Below are positions 40,691-51,084 of a stretch of DNA of 64,000 nucleotides, in pieces (positions within the stretch are counted from its first letter, which is position 1; each line of letters begins with the position of its first letter). The translations under genes and the position numbers were made by a program. A model generated the notes under the pieces. It was given only the letters and a program-made list of their open reading frames with translations, searched no databases and was not told where the DNA came from. The stretch lies in NCBI RefSeq assembly GCF_017916325.1, contig NC_090169.1:1535001-1599000 (forward strand), written 5' to 3'. The DNA comes from Leishmania martiniquensis. Lineage: Eukaryota > Euglenozoa > Kinetoplastea > Trypanosomatida > Trypanosomatidae.

Positions 40691-41871
40691 CATGACCGGA
40701 GACGCCCGCGAGGGCTGTGGGAGCGGACCTGCGCTACCCGCAACGCTAATGCCGTGAAGAGAAGACCCTTGGGCGGCCGCGATGATGACTTGCAACGTTT
40801 TGCCTTTTGCTTGTTGTTAGGGGCCAATCGGTCGTCAATGCTGATTGCCCGGCGCCTGTGGCGGAGGGGGGAGCAGGGGCTGCGGTACCTCTTCTCTTCC
40901 TCTACCACTTCACACCAGCACACAGACAAGTACGCTCCCTGTCGCGCGTGCGGCCACGTTTTGCGCATCGTCCTCTCCAGTGCCGGTCAGCTTTCGTGCT
41001 CGGCCACCTTTTTTTGGCAGCTCTCTCTCTTCCTCTTTGTTGCCTCTCGCTACCGGTAGAGGGGGAGGAGGAAAGAGGCACAAGGATGAGATTTGCATTG
41101 CAAAAAAGTGATCGGATGAGGGCTCTATGAGTGCTGTTGTTGGTGGCGCTGCTTTCGTTTTTTGTGTTCTCTGTCTCCGTCGCCTCGCTGAGCCCCCCCT
41201 TCCTATGAGATATTGTCGAATGCGCGGGCACACATACTTGCGCACTCCAAAGAAGTGCTCACGTGGCGTCTCGGTCTCACTCAGTTGCCTCAGACCCGCC
41301 GCCAAATGTCCTTGTCGGGTGTGCCAGAGCGGCTACGGAAAGTGGGCCAGAGGCTGTGAGGTGGGCTCCTCGCTTCTGGTTGCAGCATCACCCCTCTCTC
41401 TGTCTCCCTCCAGCGCCATGACGCCCTTGCGACAGCGTAAGCGGCTTATTTCCTACGCGTGCGTTGTGCGCCGGCCCACCTAACTCTATGCAAACTATTT
41501 GCACCCCTCCCCCCTCTCCTCGAATTGGCTCGCGTACGTCTGCACTGGTGATCTAGCTGAATCTTTGGACGTGCTTTTTTTGTGTGTCTGCGCGTGTGTA
41601 TGTAAGGGTTCACCTATCCGCCTCTCCCACGGCACTCTCTGCGTCTGCTTCGCACGGGGGGCATGCGAAAGGGAAGGGAAACGTATGACTTAACAGATAT
41701 CTATCATAAATAGTGGTGCTCCCTCTCTTTCCTGCGAGGGGTGCGCTTTTTACGGCTTGCCGCTACACATCGCATCGCTGACGGCCCAGAGAGGTCCGCC
41801 CGAGGCTGTCCGCCGTGTTCAGCGTAGCTGTTTGATCACACTTCTCCGCTGCGGACGTGACGCCTTCGTGC

Positions 41872-44800
41872 ATGATGGCATCGCTGAGCGATGTGACAGC
41901 GAGCCTGGCAGACGAGGAGGCATACACGTCTCTCCTGGAGGTTTGCACGCAGCTCATCATTGCGGAAGGCACCGATGAACTGCCCCTGAAGCAGCCGCTT
42001 GCGATGCTGCACAAGCTTCTGCACTGCGAGCACCTCAGTGGTGACGCCACTGTTCTCTCTGTGCGCGCGGTTCGCATACTCCTTGAGAAGTTTATTCCAG
42101 TCCTCTCATCGAAGTCGCGCGCGAAACTGGTCGGGTGTGTGCGGGCAGCGCTTCAGCTCGTATCCCGCATGATTCACGAGTCGCCAGCGCGGGGCTCGGG
42201 CTTCGAATTCGTGCACACAAAGCGGTGGGAGCTGCAGGAAGAGTTGCTTCAATGCATGTCTGTCGCAGCGCAGGGCGACGAGCTGGTGCAGGCCGCCCTG
42301 CCGCCGCTCCAGGAGCAGCTGGACTTCTGCAAGATGGTAATGGACGTGTCACTGGATATGTGCCTGCAGGCGCTGCGAATGTGCTGCCTGCTGCTGCGCA
42401 GTGCCCAGCTGTCGTCGGAGCCGCACTTTGTACGCCTGATACGTGACGTGCTCCGCAGAAGGCTGGCGGCGCTCGAGTCTATGGAGATGAATCAGGATTG
42501 GCTGCGTCTGCTTCGGCACCTGACGGAGGGCGCGGTGACGCTGAGGGCGTATGCAGGGAAGACGCTAGCGGCTACGGAAGCGAACGTGACTCTTAGTAGC
42601 CGCAAAGGCCGCAAGCGCAAGCGCAACACTGACCCAAACTCCTCACACTCAGAACGCGTCTCTGACGAAGGAGTTGATGGTGACCGCCACGAAGTTGCTG
42701 ACGAGGCGCTTGTCCTGCTGCTCATCTGCCAGAGAGCGTGCGTTACTCCGAGCCTCGACCGCGTCTTTCGCAACACGGTGTTCAGCTGCGCCAATGCAAT
42801 CCTCTCTGATGCGTCGCGCCTTGCCGGTGTGCCGGCGGACATCTGCGTCAGCGTCGCGATGGACCTGGCACGAGAGCTGACGCGCAACGTACGCAGTACG
42901 CTGACGATTGCGAACCCGTTCGCACATCGAGAGGCGGCCTCCGGCGTCAACGGTTCAATCGCGCTACCGTTGACAGATGAAGGCGAGGATGACGACGGCG
43001 AAGAGGGGCAAGGCGAGGACCTCCTGAGCAACGGCGATGGCGCCAAGTGGCACTTGCCGGAGCCGGAGTGGCCACTACTGATTCTTATCGCCAACATATT
43101 CGCTGCCAAGACCGTACCCGTATCGGAGCACATGTGGTGGTCGGTTGGCGATGACGAGTATGCGCGGCGCTTCGCGAAGCGGGACCGCCTCTGCCTTACG
43201 AATGCCTTTTTCGCCGCCCAAAGAAGTCTGACCTTGAAAACGCGCGGGTGCCGAGTAAACCTTTCGACAATGCGTGAGTTTCTTTGGCCCTTCGATCTCG
43301 GATGCAAGGTTCTCTTCCAGCCAGTATCGTGTGCGTACACTGTGGCCCTCAGTGTGCCCGCCGCGCCGTCGCTTCAGTGTTCACCGGCGCGCGCCCGCGA
43401 GCTTTCCGTCGCACTTCATGCGCGCGACGTAGGCGCGCTCTTGGAGCACCTTGGGGCCGCCTTGCACAACGGCGGCGATGCTGCTACTTACAGTCAGTCT
43501 GTGCTGCTGCAAGTACTAATGATTGTGGGACCTCAAGCGAAGGACACCACGCGGGCCACGCTGCGCAGTTTTCTGGCGGATGCCGCGACGTCTCTCATCG
43601 AGTTGGTTTCGGAGGCGCTTGTTCACCAAGACAGGGCGTGGGCGAGCACGCTGCTTGAGGCGGGTGTTACGGAGACGATCTTGCGTCGCAGTGCGTCCGT
43701 GACACCAGAGCGAAGTCCGGTAGTGCAGATGTTGCGCCGCGAGGCTGCCAGCCAACCCTCGACCCCACCACTACTGCCCCGCTGCGAGCTCCCGCGGATA
43801 GAACCGGCGGAGCTACGGCGTGTTCTGCACCACGGTGACCGCAGTGATGTTGAGCAGCTGCTTGAGGCACTCAAGTTCTCCGAGCCGTGCGCATGGGACA
43901 CTGCCGCGTGCAGCCAAGTCGTGTACGATCTTGCTGGTGCCGCTGCTGTGAGCACAGATGGCGCCGTCCAGATGAACGGCACTGCCCCAGCCCCATGGGT
44001 TCGACGACTCGAGCATCTGCTGACGGGTCTGGTAGTGAAGCGTCTGCAGGACATGGCGCTCCACTTCCAGCAGTCGAGGACGCTCAAGCAGATTGTGGAA
44101 GAGTCGGAAGTGGTGGAGGTGACGGTGTGCAGTAAGAGCCGATCTGATCAGTTTACGTGTCCCCGCGAACACCCCCTGCACCATCATCACGGCTGCAACT
44201 GGAGTTGCGACGGATGCAGTGTCCGTGGCCTTCAGGATGCGTGGTCGTGCAGAGAGTGCGACTATGATCTCTGCGCAACATGTGCGAGGACGCTTTGTAA
44301 CCGTGTGAACGGTGCCGTGACGGCAACGGCGCAGGACCTTCTGGCGTCATGGCTCGCTTCCGATGCGAACTCCGCGGAGGCAACTGCGTCCTCCACAACG
44401 CTTGTGCTCTTTACAGAAGAAAGAGGGCTCATCTCCGCTTCCACGCCTCTGGCTTGCCTGCATAGGCAGACGGTGCACATTGGCGAATTCTATGCACCGT
44501 GCCCTTGTGGGCTCCTTTCCCCGGGACCTGCGGTGGCGCTTGAAGCAGCGGCGGCTCCGAAAGCTTCCCTTCTGGGTGCTCTGATTGCCGTTTTCGGTCG
44601 CACTTGCGGACAAGACGGCGGTGTTCAGCGGCGCCTCCTGAAGGCGTACGAGAGCGCTGGGGCTTTTGTGTTTCTCGGCGGCGCACGCGCTGTCCCGGCG
44701 GAGCTTCGGTGCCTCACGACGCACCTGGCGCCGCACCTGCCGCTCTCTGTGAAGCACCTCATCACGCGTTACGTGACTGTCGACTGCCGCCGCTTTGCGT

Positions 44801-45981
44801 TTCAAATACTGCATGAGCAAGCAGCGACGGTGATGTCCACAAACACAGGGGTTGCACCGGAGTCGTCGAAGCTGCACAAGTTCCAAGTGCCGCGCACGGA
44901 TAAGTCCAGGCTACTCCAAGCCCTGCATGACAGCTTCAGCACTCGTCCTTCGCCGCTGGTGAAGATGGACTTCACCTTCGAGGGCGAGGAGGGCTTTGGC
45001 AGCGGACCATCGCAAGAGGTGTACACGGAGCTCTCGGCGTACTTCCGCGCGACGTCAAAGTTTTGGTTCGTGACGGAGGATGACGGTGGGGCCAGCCCGG
45101 TGATGGTTGCGTTTCCGACGACGAAAGCCCTCTTCCTGAGGGAGTTCTTCGCCCTCGGCGCCGCCTGCGCCCGCTCCTTCATCGATGATTATCGCATGGA
45201 CATGGATCTTGTGCCGCAGGCGTGGCCACTACTGATGCTCCCCTCGCTCGGGCTTGCCTTGCCCCAGAATACCGAGAGGTGCAACTCGCTCCGCGCATCG
45301 ACCTTGGCGGCACTGATGGGCTTGCTGGAGGTGCTCGACCCGTCGTTGCACCGGGGCTTTGCTCACCTGCAGCACGCTTCGGAAGCCGAGCTCGCAGCGA
45401 TGGAGCTCGAGATGGACGATGGCAGCCCCCTCCAAACCCATGCGGCCCTGGAGCAGCACTTGCAGCGGACGGTGGCCACACGCTTCGAGGTGGCGCTGGA
45501 AAACCTGCGCCACTTCCAATGGGGCTTGCTCTCAGTGATGGAGCTGGAAGCGCTCTGGTGCCTGAGTGACGAGGAGCGCAGCGCGTTCCTCTGTGGCTCC
45601 GACGCTGAGGGCGACGGCCCACTCTTTACTGAGGCGGAGCTGCGGGCACAGACAACGGTGGGCAACGGCTACAGCAGTGGCAGTGTGCACGTGGAAATGC
45701 TGCTCTCCATCGTTGGCGGGGACTTCACCCGAGTACAGCAGCACCACTTCCTCGAGTTCCTGACAGGCTCTCCGAGGCTGCCCTTCAACGGTCTGGCAGG
45801 GCTCGGCCGCCTCATCACGGTGGCTATGAAAGACATGGAAAGCACCAAGGAGCAGACCTTGCCCTCGTGCAATACGTGCTTCCTGTACCTGAAGCTGCCA
45901 CCTTACACAACTCGCGAGATCATGAAGGAGCGCCTGCTCTTCGCCGTGACGGAAGGGCGTCGAAATTACAGTCTGTCGTAG
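41872..45981 (+). CDS. HECT-domain E3 ubiquitin ligase with a Cys/His finger
   Basis: A 1369-residue protein starting MMASLSDVTASL; ATG 41875 is an equally possible start. The C-terminal ~345 residues (about 1025-1369) are a HECT domain, beginning near VKMDFTFEGEEGFGSGPSQEVY and holding the active site LPSCNTCFLYLKLPPY with catalytic Cys1336. HECT ligases accept ubiquitin on this cysteine and transfer it to substrates. A Cys/His-rich finger at about 763-809 (CPREHPL, WSCDGC, WSCRECDYDLCATC) resembles ZZ or DC1 zinc fingers. The N-terminal half is helical, armadillo/HEAT-like, with an acidic low-complexity segment at about 365-390. Substrates are unknown. The general plan resembles large UFD4/TRIP12-type ligases only loosely. 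Confidence 0.9.
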   Translation: MMASLSDVTASLADEEAYTSLLEVCTQLIIAEGTDELPLKQPLAMLHKLLHCEHLSGDATVLSVRAVRILLEKFIPVLSSKSRAKLVGCVRAALQLVSRMIHESPARGSGFEFVHTKRWELQEELLQCMSVAAQGDELVQAALPPLQEQLDFCKMVMDVSLDMCLQALRMCCLLLRSAQLSSEPHFVRLIRDVLRRRLAALESMEMNQDWLRLLRHLTEGAVTLRAYAGKTLAATEANVTLSSRKGRKRKRNTDPNSSHSERVSDEGVDGDRHEVADEALVLLLICQRACVTPSLDRVFRNTVFSCANAILSDASRLAGVPADICVSVAMDLARELTRNVRSTLTIANPFAHREAASGVNGSIALPLTDEGEDDDGEEGQGEDLLSNGDGAKWHLPEPEWPLLILIANIFAAKTVPVSEHMWWSVGDDEYARRFAKRDRLCLTNAFFAAQRSLTLKTRGCRVNLSTMREFLWPFDLGCKVLFQPVSCAYTVALSVPAAPSLQCSPARARELSVALHARDVGALLEHLGAALHNGGDAATYSQSVLLQVLMIVGPQAKDTTRATLRSFLADAATSLIELVSEALVHQDRAWASTLLEAGVTETILRRSASVTPERSPVVQMLRREAASQPSTPPLLPRCELPRIEPAELRRVLHHGDRSDVEQLLEALKFSEPCAWDTAACSQVVYDLAGAAAVSTDGAVQMNGTAPAPWVRRLEHLLTGLVVKRLQDMALHFQQSRTLKQIVEESEVVEVTVCSKSRSDQFTCPREHPLHHHHGCNWSCDGCSVRGLQDAWSCRECDYDLCATCARTLCNRVNGAVTATAQDLLASWLASDANSAEATASSTTLVLFTEERGLISASTPLACLHRQTVHIGEFYAPCPCGLLSPGPAVALEAAAAPKASLLGALIAVFGRTCGQDGGVQRRLLKAYESAGAFVFLGGARAVPAELRCLTTHLAPHLPLSVKHLITRYVTVDCRRFAFQILHEQAATVMSTNTGVAPESSKLHKFQVPRTDKSRLLQALHDSFSTRPSPLVKMDFTFEGEEGFGSGPSQEVYTELSAYFRATSKFWFVTEDDGGASPVMVAFPTTKALFLREFFALGAACARSFIDDYRMDMDLVPQAWPLLMLPSLGLALPQNTERCNSLRASTLAALMGLLEVLDPSLHRGFAHLQHASEAELAAMELEMDDGSPLQTHAALEQHLQRTVATRFEVALENLRHFQWGLLSVMELEALWCLSDEERSAFLCGSDAEGDGPLFTEAELRAQTTVGNGYSSGSVHVEMLLSIVGGDFTRVQQHHFLEFLTGSPRLPFNGLAGLGRLITVAMKDMESTKEQTLPSCNTCFLYLKLPPYTTREIMKERLLFAVTEGRRNYSLS

Positions 45982-46954
45982 GCGGCGCAACAGCTATAAC
46001 TGTTGGGTCACGCGTGTCCACTGCGAATGCTTCACAGGCAAGTGAAGGACAGAACAGAGGCCAAGATGCATGTAACCCCCCCACTCACGCTGACAGCGTT
46101 GCGACTGCGTCTTGAAGTCCTCTCGTGACCTGTATCCTCTCTGTTTCTTTGATGTGTGATGTGCGTGCGTCTGATATCAAGAGCGTTCTCATCACGCCCC
46201 CTCTTGCCCCACCACACACCCTCCGCACGATTTCTGCGGCTCACTCCTCCCTCCCCCCTCTCTCTCCCTCTCATGCATTCCTTTTGTGCTTTATGCCTGA
46301 GGGTCGCGCTTCACCTCTAAGATCGATTAATGGCGATCGTAACCGACGAACGAGGGAGCGACACGAGAGGAGGCGACGCCCGCCGTCACCCCTGTGTCAT
46401 CTGTGCGCGGCCGTTCTCCTCTGGTGAGGGCCCTTTCGTGGATATCTCCGCCTGCTGCGCCCTCTCCCCTCCACTCCGCGGGTTCGCGACGGCAGCGCAT
46501 TCGGTGCGCCAAAGAGAGACCTTACGAATGGGGGAAGGCGAGCTGTCGTCTCTACTTCGGGCATAGTCGGGTGCCATGGAGGTGCCTCCGCGTGTCTGCG
46601 TGCGGAAGCCCGCCTTTATCAGTGCCACCCTTCATCTGTCTTGGTGCGTGCCTCTTGGTGCTGAGCACACGCCACGTAACACTGATTTTGTCTGTCCTGG
46701 TGCATTCCGCCCCCTCTTCTTCTCCCACGCCTACGTCACCTCGCCTTTGGCGCACATTCCTACACGCTACAGAGTTGCACATCGTTGAGTGAGACGAGGA
46801 AACGAGATCTGGTACTGGCGTAACTGCATGCGAGAAGTGATAGACACGCACGCGGACATCATTCGACGCGACGCAGGCATAACAGAAGGAGCGCTGCTTC
46901 CCGTCTTCACCGCCCTCACCACCATCACCCACACAGTCACTTGACCGCAGCAAG
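45982..46954. other. Intergenic region
   Basis: About 970 bases without a supported gene. A C/T tract at about 46708-46728 is followed by C/T-rich DNA and AG at 46771-46772, a plausible acceptor for the adaptin gene. A 78-codon ATG frame at 46330 is noted but not accepted. Confidence 0.5.
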
Positions 46955-49450
46955 ATGTCGTCGATGGACTCGATGCGCCTGCAGGCGGCGATTCGCCTCA
47001 TTCGGCAGTGCAAAACGACGGAGGAGGAGCGCTCAAACGTGAAGATTATCAGCGCGCAGCTGCGGAAGGGGTTTGCGGATGCGAAGCCGTACATTCGGGT
47101 GCGGTACATGCTCATGCTACTGTACATCCGTATGCTCGGCTACCCCACAGAGTTTGCGCATATGGAGGTGCTGAAGCTCCTGTCGCAGGCAGATTTCTCG
47201 GGCATCCGCACTGGCTACCTGGCATTGCAGCTCCTCTTCAGCGAGGGCGATGAGGTGCTGACGCTGGTGGAAAACCGCATGATCGCCCACCTCAGCATCA
47301 GTGCAAGTTGCCGGGGCATTTCCTCCGAGCAACTCTGCCTCATCGGCATCTCACTGAACGCGGCAGCCAACATCGCGAGCGAGGACATGTGCCGCGACCT
47401 CCTCGACTCCATCTTGCGCCTCTTCAAGAACACTCCACAGCAACTGCGCAGCAAGGCAGCTCTGGCCGCGCTGCGTGTGGTGCGCAAGGCCCCAGACCAA
47501 GCCGAGTATATTCTAGAGCACTGCGCCGACCTCTTCGACGGTAATCACGAATCGCTGATGTGCATGCTGACGCTCGTCATTGAATGCCTGCAGAGAGACT
47601 CCGGAGCGAAGATGGTCAGCGCGTTCCGCAAGCACGCCATGAGCGCAGTGCGTGCGCTGAAGGGGCTCGTGCTTTCCTCTCGCATCACGGAGGAGGACGT
47701 GAACGGCATTACCGATCCCTTTTTGCAAGTGAAGCTGCTCCACTTCATGCGCATCATCGGTGCTGGCAGCGACGTTACCTCCGAAGCCCTTAACGATGTC
47801 CTGGCGCAGGTCATCACGAACACGGACGCGACGCGTAACGTCGGGAGCGCGGTGCTCTACGAGTGCGTGCGCACAATCAACGCGATCGAGAGCGACGAGG
47901 GCCTTCGAAACCTCGCCATCAACACGATCAGTCGCTTCCTCTCCTCTGTCAGGGATAACAACCTGCGGTTTGTGGGGCTCCAGACACTCCTCGCGTACTC
48001 GAGCAAAGACTTCGACGCGGTCGTGCAGCATCAGGCGATCATCCTCGAATGCTTGCGCGATGCGGACATCTCTATTCGCCGTCGTGCCCTAGGCCTGACG
48101 GTGAAGCTCATCACTGTGAATAACGTGCGACTGCTGGTGCCGGACCTCATTTCCTACATGTCGCTCTGCTCGGATGAGATGAAGGGCGACGTGGCGCGGC
48201 ATGTGTGCGAAGTGATCGAGACTAACTACCCCAGCGAGATCTGGCGTGTGGACTATTCCATCCGCTTTCTCAAAGTCGCGCGGCAGTTTGCTCCGCTGGA
48301 CTTCGCGCGCCGACTGCTCGTCGTTCTCTCGAGCCAAACGAAGGACATGCAAACACGCGCGGTGGAGGCGTTGTGGGAGGAGGTGTCGTACCCGTTTGAC
48401 GCGCTACATCACTCTCGCAAGTCTTTCCTCGTGGTTGCCCTGTGGTGCATTGGTGAGTATGTGGAGCTGCTGCTGGATGCCGTGCAGGGGCTCACAGGTG
48501 TCGCCGTGGCGACGTGTCTTAGCAATCTCACCACGAATACAAACTTCACTCTGATCAAGCAGTATGGCTTGACGGCACTGATGAAAGTCGCGACCAAGTG
48601 CCCCGACGCCAAGCCACAGGCCATGGCCACGTTCGCGAGCAACATGACAAACATGGATTGTGAGCTGCAGCAGCGCGCGTGCGAGTACACGTCACTGCTG
48701 GTAGACTTTCCGCAGGAGGCCGCGTTCAGTTTCAGTCAGATGCCGGCCATCAGCCCTAAGACCGACGATGTGAAACCTGTCGAGGTTGTGTCACTGTCCA
48801 AAGAACAGCTCCACCGGGAAACGACCACGACGCTCGATGACCTCTTCAACTTTGACGGTGCCAACAAGCCCGCTGTGCCCGCCAAAAGCACCCCAAGCCC
48901 TCTGGCCGTCCTCTCCTCGCAAGTCGGCTCACCTTTGTCTGTGAGCTCTGTCTCACCGACGATGGCGCAACGCGCACCCATCAATACCAACGCGTTTGAG
49001 GATCTCTTCGGCGATAGCGAAGCGGAATGCGTCACAACGGCGTCTGGCTCGCCGCTGATGGCGGACGTTGGCGACAAGTCCGAGCCGGCGTCTCCGAAGA
49101 ATGAGAGTGACGTCACTGGAGTGCGCGTCTGCAGCTGTGCGGATTTCGACGTTCTGCTCTCAGGGCGGATGGAGGGGAGTGACATCATCGCAGATCTCCT
49201 CGTGCAGTCGAACCTCAGCGAGGTGGTGGAGCAGCTGAGCTTTAGTGTGGCTGTACTTAGAATTTGCACGGTAGAGGTGGCACCGCTGCCGAGCACCATC
49301 ATGCCGTATGGATCAGCCACACAACACCTCAAGGTAGACAACTCGCAGAACACGGCCAACCCGCGCACGCTGACGCTACGCGTAAGGATATCGTACGCGG
49401 TGCACGGCGAAGCGCGTGAGCAGATGTTTCAGGTTTCCCAACGACTGTAA
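46955..49450 (+). CDS. AP-1 complex subunit gamma (gamma-adaptin)
   Basis: An 831-residue large adaptin. Residues about 5-590 form the adaptin trunk: RLIRQCKTTEEERSNVKIIS, then MLMLLYIRMLGYPTEFAHME, an arrangement typical of gamma-adaptin. A hinge (about 600-715) carries acidic Phe/Leu motifs, LDDLFNF (~627) and EDLFGD (~682), plausible clathrin- or accessory-binding sites. The C-terminal ~110 residues look like the gamma-ear: conserved hydrophobic strands, LRVRISYAVHGEAREQMFQV. AP-1 sorts cargo between the trans-Golgi network and endosomes through clathrin-coated vesicles. Its length is typical. Alpha, delta or epsilon adaptin are less likely because of the short hinge and the single small ear domain. 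Confidence 0.9.
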   Translation: MSSMDSMRLQAAIRLIRQCKTTEEERSNVKIISAQLRKGFADAKPYIRVRYMLMLLYIRMLGYPTEFAHMEVLKLLSQADFSGIRTGYLALQLLFSEGDEVLTLVENRMIAHLSISASCRGISSEQLCLIGISLNAAANIASEDMCRDLLDSILRLFKNTPQQLRSKAALAALRVVRKAPDQAEYILEHCADLFDGNHESLMCMLTLVIECLQRDSGAKMVSAFRKHAMSAVRALKGLVLSSRITEEDVNGITDPFLQVKLLHFMRIIGAGSDVTSEALNDVLAQVITNTDATRNVGSAVLYECVRTINAIESDEGLRNLAINTISRFLSSVRDNNLRFVGLQTLLAYSSKDFDAVVQHQAIILECLRDADISIRRRALGLTVKLITVNNVRLLVPDLISYMSLCSDEMKGDVARHVCEVIETNYPSEIWRVDYSIRFLKVARQFAPLDFARRLLVVLSSQTKDMQTRAVEALWEEVSYPFDALHHSRKSFLVVALWCIGEYVELLLDAVQGLTGVAVATCLSNLTTNTNFTLIKQYGLTALMKVATKCPDAKPQAMATFASNMTNMDCELQQRACEYTSLLVDFPQEAAFSFSQMPAISPKTDDVKPVEVVSLSKEQLHRETTTTLDDLFNFDGANKPAVPAKSTPSPLAVLSSQVGSPLSVSSVSPTMAQRAPINTNAFEDLFGDSEAECVTTASGSPLMADVGDKSEPASPKNESDVTGVRVCSCADFDVLLSGRMEGSDIIADLLVQSNLSEVVEQLSFSVAVLRICTVEVAPLPSTIMPYGSATQHLKVDNSQNTANPRTLTLRVRISYAVHGEAREQMFQVSQRL

Positions 49451-50020
49451 CTGCCTCGTGTTGCCGCTCTCTGGAGAATAAAGCGTATGGAGGTGGCACT
49501 GCTGCATTCGTGTGGCCCACAGGGAGCATTCCCTCCCCTCTCTGAGTGCATCTGACGCCCTTTCTGCAGTAGCAGGCCTCTCAGATTGCTTGTTGCTTTT
49601 AGTGTTCTTCAGTGCCCCAGCTCGCTTCGAGTTGATGGGGGGGGCGCTGCGGGGTCACCGGCTCAGTCCCCTCACCCTCTGCCGCCTATCGCCTCTCAAC
49701 CTCACTCTCTCTGTCACTCACTCTTTATCCGCGCATTCGGCGTCGCTCTTTTTTGTTGTTGTTGTTGTAGGACGCAGCGGTGGCATCAGCCCAGGAGTGC
49801 CAAACAGGTCGATGCGCGGACGTCTTCTTTGATCTTCCGAATTCGGTTGCTCAGACGTCCCTCGCTGAGGAAGACGCGCTTGCTGTCTTGTGCTCTTGTG
49901 CGGTTGGAGTTGTGTGCACTGCCCCACATTTGCCGCTCGTGCCTCTCTCCGCCTTCTGTGCTTACGTAATCACGTCTACTGAATGCCGAAGAGAGAACGC
50001 TTCTTTATCTCTCCCCCCTC

Positions 50021-50039
50021 TATATATATATATATATAT
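50021..50039. repeat. (TA)n microsatellite
   Basis: About nine uninterrupted TA units after a C-rich tract, between the adaptin and NHP2 genes. Confidence 0.85.
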
Positions 50040-50564
50040 TACGCGAGTCTGTGTATGCATATATATGCGCTCATGCGGCCAACGATCCCTCGTGATGCCA
50101 CACTGTGTAGCTGGCGTCGCGCGGGGGTATGGTCGGGCTTTTGGAGGCAGGCACAGGTGAAACGGCTGCACGGAATCCTCTCCACGTGCCCCGTCGGCTA
50201 CCTTTCGCCCTTACCACCACCACCACCGTCACGGTGGTCTTGGTGGCAGTGCACCGACACTGATGACGAGAATGCGCTCAGCCATTGTCTCCTAGCCATC
50301 CCTACTTCCCACACGGATCTTTGCCCTCTTTCTATTTCATGTCTTGCTGCATTTCTACGCACTTGGCTGCGCTCACGCATGTTTCAGAGCTCTTCTCGTG
50401 CCTTCCTCCGTCCTCGCCTTCTCTTCCTGCACGCGTGCCCGACGCTGCGAGCGTGTACGTGCGCGTTTTCTTTTCAGCGAAAAACGTCGGTGTTGATTAG
50501 TGCATACCACTTGTCTAGCCGTGACGCCGCCTGTTGCTGACGCGCTCGGCAGAGACGCTTATTA

Positions 50565-50586
50565 TTTTTTTCGTCCCTCTTCTCAG
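50565..50586 (+). promoter_or_regulatory. Predicted spliced-leader acceptor for NHP2
   Basis: A T-rich then C/T tract ends in CTCAG with AG at 50585-50586, 54 bases before ATG 50641. The open frame extends upstream past this site, so the acceptor supports the shorter protein. Confidence 0.6.
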
Positions 50587-50640
50587 CGCAGAGAGCGCGT
50601 GAAATCCCTCCGGTGCCTCCTCCAACCCCCATCCCCCGAA

Positions 50641-51084
50641 ATGGCGCAGGAAGAGCAGGCAAAGGTGACAGAAGAGTACGACTACGATCGGGAGCTCTAC
50701 CGCTGCCCCATCTCGTGGCCCATCACCTCCGACAAGCCCAAGATGACCAAGAAGGTGTACTCTCTCATCAAGAAGACCGTCACAGCAAACAAGAAGGGCA
50801 TCGTAAAGGGAATAAAGGACGTCACCAAGGCGATTCGCAAGAGTCAGAAAGGCATTCTGGTGCTTGGCGCCGATGCGTCTCCATACGACGTGGTGTCGCA
50901 CTTCCCCATCATGGCAGAAGAAGCGAAGATTCCGTACGTGTGGGTGCCTTCGCGCCAAGATCTAGGCACTGCTACCCAGTGCAAGCGTGCCACCTCCGTG
51001 GTTCTGCTCAAGGTCAGCGAGGAGCTCAAGTCGAGCTATGACAAGATTGTGCTCGCCATTGAGGATCTGAACGCGGAGGAATAG
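50641..51084 (+). CDS. NHP2: NHP2, H/ACA snoRNP core protein (L7Ae family)
   Basis: A 147-residue protein (MAQEEQAKV...) of the L7Ae/L30e RNA-binding family. It has the family core: KKGIVKGIKDVTKAIRKSQK, then GILVLGADASPYDVVSHFPI and PYVWVPSRQDLGTATQCKR. The presence of SPxDVVSHFP, the N-terminal charged segment and the length match NHP2 better than ribosomal L7Ae/L30 or the 15.5K protein. NHP2 joins CBF5, GAR1 and NOP10 in H/ACA RNPs that guide pseudouridylation of rRNA and other RNAs, in the nucleolus. ATG 50641 lies downstream of the splice site and gives the expected size. The upstream open codons (from 50500) are UTR. Confidence 0.92.
   Translation: MAQEEQAKVTEEYDYDRELYRCPISWPITSDKPKMTKKVYSLIKKTVTANKKGIVKGIKDVTKAIRKSQKGILVLGADASPYDVVSHFPIMAEEAKIPYVWVPSRQDLGTATQCKRATSVVLLKVSEELKSSYDKIVLAIEDLNAEE

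Larger units (their letters stand above)
38450..41871. other. 3.4 kb gap with inverted repeat copy 3 and a decayed gene
   Basis: After about 390 bases of ordinary 3' UTR, this region holds repeat copy 3 (about 38839-39420, inverted), a probable pseudogene (39754-40690) and about 1.2 kb of pyrimidine-rich DNA before the HECT gene. A tract at about 41719-41732 followed by AG at 41737-41738 is a plausible acceptor for HECT. Confidence 0.55.
49451..50640. other. Intergenic region
   Basis: About 1.2 kb with no supported gene. It contains an AATAAA-like sequence near 49478, a poly-T/GTT run at 49748-49769, a TA microsatellite at 50021-50039, a (CCA)n-like stretch at about 50213-50226 and the strong acceptor listed at 50565-50586. 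Confidence 0.55.

Noticed and set aside
46330..46566. 78-codon ATG frame with CVICARPF
   Set aside because: The Cys pair suggested a zinc finger, but there is no second pair and the rest looks like UTR translation.
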